From positions 558,001-622,000 of the forward strand of contig NZ_FNKQ01000003.1 in NCBI RefSeq assembly GCF_900100875.1: a stretch of 64,000 nucleotides of DNA. The letters run 5' to 3'. This document shows positions 59,931-64,000 of the stretch, in pieces. Under the pieces are notes generated by a model. That model was given only the letters and a program-made list of their open reading frames with translations, was not told the DNA's origin and did not search any database. This DNA is from Halopelagius longus (GTDB taxonomy: Archaea; Halobacteriota; Halobacteria; Halobacteriales; Haloferacaceae). The position numbers and the translations under genes were made by a program. The stretch's first letter is position 1. The number at the start of each line of letters is the position of its first letter.

Positions 59931-60230
59931 TTACCGCGCCAGTTCGCCGAGTCGGGACTGCCAGACGAGGAAGTAGAAGGCCGCGCCGACGAAGGGGAGG
60001 AAAAAGGCTAGCGCCGTCCACGCCAGCACGGAGTTGCTCCCGCGTTCGCGGGCGTCGAAGTAGACGCCGCCGGGAAGCGCGACGTGGGCGACGAGGAAGT
60101 ACGCCGCGAATCCGAGGAGGTAGGCGACTCCTTCGACGCCGCCGACGACGACCCACATCACCGCGAGGGGGACGAACGCGGCGGCGACCAAGCCGACGAG
60201 GATGAGTATCGGCGAGCGAGTGGTTGCCAT
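59931..60230 (-). CDS. small membrane protein with DARERGS motif
   Basis: A 99-residue membrane protein (MATTRSPILILVGLVAAAFV) with three helices. The motif 'VYFDARERGSNSVLAWTALAFFLP' matches the convergent gene at 59424. The two share a domain but differ in flanking helices. ATG 60230. It is divergent from tyrS and ends 51 bp from the stop of its relative. Confidence 0.75.
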   Translation of the reverse strand: MATTRSPILILVGLVAAAFVPLAVMWVVVGGVEGVAYLLGFAAYFLVAHVALPGGVYFDARERGSNSVLAWTALAFFLPFVGAAFYFLVWQSRLGELAR

Positions 60231-60323
60231 TACCGAACGGTACGACCGGTGCGGTATCAGTTTGGTCTTTCTCGGCGCGGCGATTTCCAGAAGTCATATC
60301 CCGAACCGCGGACACGCACACGT

Positions 60324-61319
60324 ATGGACGCCTACGACCTGATCACCCGGAACGCCGCCGAGGTGGTCACGGAGGACGAGGTACGCGCGCTAGCCGACGA
60401 CCCCGATGGCAAGCGAGCGTACGTCGGGTACGAACCCTCCGGGGTCCTCCACATCGGCCACATGCTGACGGCCAACAAGCTCATCGACCTGCAGGAGGCG
60501 GGCTTCGAGGTGGTCATCCTGCTCGCGGACGTGCACGCGTACCTCAACGACAAGGGGACGTTCGAGGAGATTCGCGAGACGGCAGACCGCATGCGCGAAC
60601 AGTTCGTCGCCTACGGCCTCGACGAGGAGAACACCGAGTTCGTCCTCGGCTCCGAGTACCAGATGGACGAGGAGTACGTCCTCGACACCCACGCCCTCGA
60701 ACTGGAGACGACTATCTCGCGGGCCGAACGCGCGATGGCGGAGATTCAGCGCGGGTCGAACCCGAAGGTGTCGCAGGCCGTCTACCCCCTGATGCAGGCG
60801 CTCGACATCGAGTACCTCGATTTGGACCTCGCCGTCGGCGGACTCGACCAGCGGAAGGTCCACATGCTCGCCCGCGAGGTGCTTCCCTCCCTCGATTACG
60901 ACGTGCGCCCGGCGGTGCACACGCCCATCCTCGCGGACCTCTCGACGGGCGTCGGCAAGATGTCCTCCTCGGAGGGCATCACCATCTCGATGGAGGACAC
61001 AGAAGAGGACCTCAGAGAGAAGGTGAACAAGGCGTTCTGCCCGCCGACGGCCGACCCCGAACCCGACGGCGAGGGCAACGAACGGGAGAACCCCGTGCTG
61101 CAGATATTCCAGTACCACGTGTTCCCGCGCTTCGAGAGCGTCGTCGTCGAACGCCCCGAGAAGTACGGCGGCGACTTGGAGTACGACGACTACGAGTCGC
61201 TGGAGTCGGACCTCGAATCCGGCGAACTCCACCCCGCCGACGCGAAGGGCGCACTCGCGGACTACCTCGACGAACTCATCGCGCCGGGCCGCGAGAAGAT
61301 AGCCGAACAGCGCTCCTGA
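60324..61319 (+). CDS. tyrS: tyrosine--tRNA ligase
   Basis: A 331-residue archaeal-type TyrRS: class I HIGH motif as HIGH in 'PSGVLHIGHMLTANKL', 'ILLADVHAYLNDKG', and KMSSS in 'GVGKMSSSEGITI'. There is no bacterial S4 C-terminal domain, as expected in archaea. It charges tRNA-Tyr. ATG 60324 (MDAYDLITRN) gives the standard length; the open frame upstream overlaps the divergent small gene and is not used. Confidence 0.95.
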   Translation: MDAYDLITRNAAEVVTEDEVRALADDPDGKRAYVGYEPSGVLHIGHMLTANKLIDLQEAGFEVVILLADVHAYLNDKGTFEEIRETADRMREQFVAYGLDEENTEFVLGSEYQMDEEYVLDTHALELETTISRAERAMAEIQRGSNPKVSQAVYPLMQALDIEYLDLDLAVGGLDQRKVHMLAREVLPSLDYDVRPAVHTPILADLSTGVGKMSSSEGITISMEDTEEDLREKVNKAFCPPTADPEPDGEGNERENPVLQIFQYHVFPRFESVVVERPEKYGGDLEYDDYESLESDLESGELHPADAKGALADYLDELIAPGREKIAEQRS

Positions 61320-61342
61320 GCGGCGTTCCCCCGCTCGAACCG

Positions 61343-61347
61343 TTTTT
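61343..61347 (+). terminator. T-run after tyrS
   Basis: TTTTT 24 nt after the tyrS stop (61319), in cgtttttctacc, followed by GC-rich sequence before the esterase gene. Consistent with archaeal U-tract termination; no stable hairpin is needed. Confidence 0.35.
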
Positions 61348-61409
61348 CTACCGCCCGTCGCGGTTGCAGCTGTCGAAACGTTGAGGTGACCGGACGTTCG
61401 CCGTCCGGT

Positions 61410-62198
61410 ATGAGCGCCGACAGTTCTCTCACAGTCGAACGCGACCGTCGCGTCGTCGAACGCCCCGAGCGAACGCTGTACGCCGACGCGTACTACGCCG
61501 AGTCGGGGGAGGCGACGGACCGACCGGTCGTCGCCTTCGTCTACGGCGGCGCGTGGGAAACCGGCGCGCGCGGGCAGTTCGCCCGGTGGGCGCTGGATGC
61601 CGCGAGCGAAGGATTCGTCGCCGTCGAACTCTCCTACCGCCTCAGCGACGAGGCGACGTTCCCGGCGCAGATACGCGACGTGCGCGCCGGACTCGCGTGG
61701 GCGCGGGAGAACGCCGAGTCGTTCGGGGGCGACCCGGACCGACTCGCCGCCGTCGGCCACTCCGCGGGCGCGCACCTCGCGGTGCTGTCGGCACTCGCGC
61801 CGGAGGGCGAGTTCGGCGACGACTCGCCGGTCAGAACCCGCCCGGACTCGGTCGTCGGAATCAGCGGTCCGTACGCCTTCGATGGCGACGACGAGGACGG
61901 GGTCACAGAACGGTTCCTCGGCGGCACGCCCGAGGAGGTGCCCCACCGCTACGAGGCGGCGCAACCGGTGAACCACGTCTCCGGGGGCGCGCCGCCGACG
62001 CTTCTGCTGCACGGCGAAGAAGACGAGGTGGTTCCGGCCGAGTCCTCGGAGGGACTCGCCGAGGCGATGGCGGCGGCGGGGGACGAAGCCGAGGTGCGGA
62101 CGTACCCCGAGGCGGACCACGTGTTCCTGCACTCCTCGTACTGGTACCCTCGCGTGCGCGAGGACGCGTTCTCCTTCCTGCGGGAGTCGCTGAACTAG
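61410..62198 (+). CDS. alpha/beta hydrolase (esterase/lipase, HSL-like)
   Basis: A 262-residue alpha/beta hydrolase. The oxyanion region 'VAFVYGGAWETGARG' (HGG-like, with Tyr for His), the nucleophile GHSAG in 'LAAVGHSAGAHLAVL', Asp in 'LLLHGEEDEVVPAE' and His in 'YPEADHVFLHSSYW' complete the triad. It resembles arylformamidase/carboxylesterase-type enzymes. Substrate unknown. ATG 61410 shortly after the tyrS terminator. Confidence 0.9.
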   Translation: MSADSSLTVERDRRVVERPERTLYADAYYAESGEATDRPVVAFVYGGAWETGARGQFARWALDAASEGFVAVELSYRLSDEATFPAQIRDVRAGLAWARENAESFGGDPDRLAAVGHSAGAHLAVLSALAPEGEFGDDSPVRTRPDSVVGISGPYAFDGDDEDGVTERFLGGTPEEVPHRYEAAQPVNHVSGGAPPTLLLHGEEDEVVPAESSEGLAEAMAAAGDEAEVRTYPEADHVFLHSSYWYPRVREDAFSFLRESLN

Positions 62199-62383
62199 GG
62201 CATTCCTCCCATCCCGAGCATCCCCATCACCGACTGCGCGATGCCGCCGGCGACGAGAACGAGTCCGACGACGATGAGACCCAGACCCGCCGCCACGACG
62301 GGCGCACTCCACGCGACGAGTCCGAATCCGGCGACCATGACGACCAGACCGGCGATACCCTTCGCTCCGAGTTTGTCGAGCAT
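62195..62383 (-). CDS. small hydrophobic membrane protein (DUF7470-like)
   Basis: A 62-residue protein (MLDKLGAKGIAGLVVMVAGF) with two Gly/Ala-rich helices ('GIAGLVVMVAGFGLVAW', 'VVAAGLGLIVVGLVLVAGGIAQ') and a 'MGMLGMGGMP' tail. This is characteristic of a widespread small haloarchaeal family (DUF7470-like). Function unknown. It overlaps the end of the esterase gene convergently by 4 bp. Confidence 0.8.
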   Translation of the reverse strand: MLDKLGAKGIAGLVVMVAGFGLVAWSAPVVAAGLGLIVVGLVLVAGGIAQSVMGMLGMGGMP

Positions 62384-62519
62384 GTCACCGCGTGGCGGCG
62401 ACGGGCACCTAAGGGTACCGTTCGCGCCGCGACGCGGCGGCGGAATCGGGAACGCAATCGGCGTCACAGCGCCGGTAACAGTCGTCAGCGGTTAAAATAC
62501 GGCCGGAGAGAACCGCGGG

Positions 62520-62525
62520 TTTAAA
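62520..62525 (+). promoter_or_regulatory. TATA element for the aIF1A gene
   Basis: TTTAAA (62520-62525) in cgcgggtttaaacagc is 26-31 nt upstream of the ATG at 62551. Further A/T-rich gttaaaatac lies at 62491-62500. The spacing supports a leaderless transcript for eif1A and possibly the downstream rio1-KH genes. Confidence 0.55.
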
Positions 62526-62550
62526 CAGCAAGACGACTAATCGCCCACGT

Positions 62551-62847
62551 ATGGCGAAGAACGACAACGAAAATCAGGGGCGTCGCGACCTGCGGATGCC
62601 CGACGAGGACGAGGTTTTCGCCGTCGTGACGAACATGCTCGGTGCGAACCGCGTCGAGGTGCGGTGCGCCGACGGCGTCGAACGAACCGCGCGCATCCCG
62701 GGTCGGATGCAGAAGCGAATCTGGATCCGGGAGGACGACGTAGTGCTCGTCGAACCGTGGGACTGGCAGGACGAGAAAGGCGACATCACGTGGCGCTACG
62801 AGAAGTCCGAAGCGGACCAACTCCGCGACGAGGGCCACATCCAGTAA
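62551..62847 (+). CDS. eif1A: translation initiation factor aIF-1A
   Basis: A 98-residue S1/OB-fold initiation factor, [20 protein letters not shown]. The OB core is '[56 protein letters not shown]'. It binds the 30S A-site and helps start-codon selection. It is followed by rio1 and a KH-domain gene, the conserved archaeal cluster for 30S biogenesis and initiation. Confidence 0.96.
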   Translation: MAKNDNENQGRRDLRMPDEDEVFAVVTNMLGANRVEVRCADGVERTARIPGRMQKRIWIREDDVVLVEPWDWQDEKGDITWRYEKSEADQLRDEGHIQ

Positions 62848-62925
62848 CCCGTTTTCGAGGACGCGTCTCCGCCGACCGAGGACACCTGTGACGCTTTTAC
62901 CGCGCCGTCCCGTAGTGACCGGTAG

Positions 62926-63855
62926 ATGAGCGATGAGTTCGGCCTAATCGCCTCGGACGAAGCCGACGTGCCCGGCGACGAGTGGGAAGAGATAGACGTC
63001 TCCGACACGGAGGCGGACCGCATCGCTCGCCGTCGGGACCGCGAGTTCGACGACTTTCGAAAACGGCTGAAAGACGCGGATCAGTTCAAGGTCGAACAGT
63101 CGGTGTTCGACGACGCCACGTTCGCGGCCATCTACAAACTGGTCCAAGACGGCTACATCGACGCGTTCGGCGGACCCATCTCGACGGGGAAGGAGGCGAA
63201 CGTCTACGAGGCCCTCGGGGAGGAGGGACGGGACGTGGCGGCGAAGATCTATCGAATCAACGCCTCGAACTTCCGCCACATGCGCGACTACCTCGAAGGC
63301 GACCCGCGCTTCGAGGGCATCGGACACGACAAGAAGCAGGTCGTCCTCGCGTGGACCCAAAAGGAGTTCGCCAACCTCAGTCGGGCGCGGCAGGCGGGCG
63401 TCCGCGTCCCCGAACCCATCGCCGTCGAGCGGAACGTCCTCGTGATGGAACTGGTCGGACTGGTCGAAGACCGGGCGCGGCGACTCGCCGAGGTGAACGT
63501 CGAGAACCCCCAGACCGCCTACGAAGTCGTCCGCGAGTACATGCGGCGACTCTACTCCGCGGGCCTCGTCCACGGCGACCTCTCGGAGTACAACATGATA
63601 ATCCACGAGGGCGAACTCGTCGTCATCGACCTCGGACAGGCGGTGACCGTCCACCACCCCAACGCCGACGAGTTCCTCCGGCGGGACTGCACCAACGTGG
63701 CGAAGTTCTTCTCGCGACAGGGGTTGGAGACGGCCGGCGACGACGTCTACGAGTTCGTCACGACGGCGGACCCCGACCCGTCGGGCGCGCCGAACGACCC
63801 CTCGGAGGCCGACGAAACCGACGCCGACGACGCTGGCGTGAACGAAGAGGACTGA
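62926..63855 (+). CDS. rio1: RIO1-type serine/threonine protein kinase
   Basis: A 309-residue RIO1 kinase used in late 40S/30S maturation. The ATP loop is 'GGPISTGKEANVYEA', the Lys is in 'DVAAKIYRI', the catalytic loop 'GLVHGDLSEYNMI' has the catalytic Asp, and the metal Asp is in 'LVVIDLGQAV'. The C-terminus is an acidic disordered tail. Downstream of eif1A, upstream of a KH-domain (Dim2/Pno1-like) gene that interacts with it in eukaryotes. Confidence 0.95.
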   Translation: MSDEFGLIASDEADVPGDEWEEIDVSDTEADRIARRRDREFDDFRKRLKDADQFKVEQSVFDDATFAAIYKLVQDGYIDAFGGPISTGKEANVYEALGEEGRDVAAKIYRINASNFRHMRDYLEGDPRFEGIGHDKKQVVLAWTQKEFANLSRARQAGVRVPEPIAVERNVLVMELVGLVEDRARRLAEVNVENPQTAYEVVREYMRRLYSAGLVHGDLSEYNMIIHEGELVVIDLGQAVTVHHPNADEFLRRDCTNVAKFFSRQGLETAGDDVYEFVTTADPDPSGAPNDPSEADETDADDAGVNEED

Positions 63856-63967
63856 AATCCGGTTTCGGCGGCCGATCGAGGCCGCGATTCTCCTCGGAGC
63901 GAGACGCGCCGACGCGGGGGGAGCGGTCGAACAAACCCTTAAACCGCTCCACCGGGTAGCCAGAGGC

Positions 63968-64000
63968 ATGCAACACGTGAAGGTCCCGCAGGACCGAATC
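63968..64000 (+). CDS. KH-domain protein (Pno1/Dim2-like), start only
   Basis: Only the first 11 codons (MQHVKVPQDRI) are in the window. This start is characteristic of the haloarchaeal KH-domain RNA-binding protein that follows eif1A and rio1, homologous to eukaryotic Pno1/Dim2, a pre-rRNA-binding assembly factor. A/T-rich cttaaacc (63938-63945) lies 23 nt upstream and may be its TATA element. Confidence 0.75.
   Translation, partial: MQHVKVPQDRI

Overview
The window is a chromosomal segment of a halophilic archaeon. Base composition is high-GC, the predicted proteins are strongly acidic, and the informational genes are archaeal (PCNA, two clamp-loader subunits, PriL, Orc1/Cdc6, Hjc, TBP, aIF1A, RIO1 kinase, SAMP2). 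Start codons often follow an A/T-rich TATA-like element by about 25-30 nt, as expected for leaderless haloarchaeal transcripts. From memory, the gene content and order (samp2 next to the small RFC subunit and alaS; rfcC with the archaetidylserine decarboxylase gene; two divergent tatC genes) resemble the Haloferax group, so a member of the Haloferacales is likely. I see no rRNA, tRNA, CRISPR array or complete insertion sequence.

Layout. 1-5.4 kb: VOC enzyme (partial), 7Fe ferredoxin, cupin, a glutaryl-CoA-dehydrogenase-like flavoenzyme followed by an unusual tandem hairpin repeat, a class I amidotransferase, an alpha/beta-hydrolase-fold protein without the nucleophile, and a DUF7504-like protein. 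5.5-14.5 kb: alaS, TspO, rfc small subunit, samp2, an arylsulfotransferase-like membrane protein, GNAT, phosphohexomutase, FMN reductase. 14.7-21.9 kb: secreted small protein, GIY-YIG, regulators, zinc micro-proteins, surE, larB, a DUF1931 histone-fold protein, rpiA, SDR. 21.9-31.1 kb: orc1/cdc6, MutS-like ATPase, larE, a low-GC islet, SRPBCC protein, and the divergent tatC pair. 31.2-42.8 kb: ribbon-helix-helix/queuosine-precursor transporter pair, rrmJ, pcn, MFS, priL, SWIM protein, hjc, FNT channel, HAD phosphatase, ahcY, and a winged-helix gene with an in-frame stop in its 5' region. 42.8-52.2 kb: Tat-exported superoxide dismutase, MTA/SAH deaminase, a membrane protein/regulator pair, hisG, CPBP protease, tbp, trmG10, and pssD. 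52.2-64 kb: rfcC, RNase Z, PhzF, SPFH protein, DUF460 nuclease-like protein, tyrS, esterase, aIF1A, rio1 and the start of a KH-domain gene.

Functional threads are DNA replication and repair (orc1, pcn, rfc small subunit, rfcC, priL, hjc, mutS-like, DUF460), translation (alaS, tyrS, rrmJ, trmG10, eif1A, rio1), S-adenosylmethionine by-product recycling (ahcY and an MTA/SAH deaminase), nickel-pincer cofactor synthesis (larB, larE), and protein export or anchoring (two TatC proteins, a Tat-dependent SOD, PssD). The observations I rate highest are the nonsense codon sitting in a hairpin in the 42.45-42.81 kb regulator, the four-copy hairpin repeat after the acyl-CoA dehydrogenase, a clamp-loader subunit with a broken Walker B motif, a sequon-rich SPFH tail, and several enzymes lacking canonical catalytic residues.
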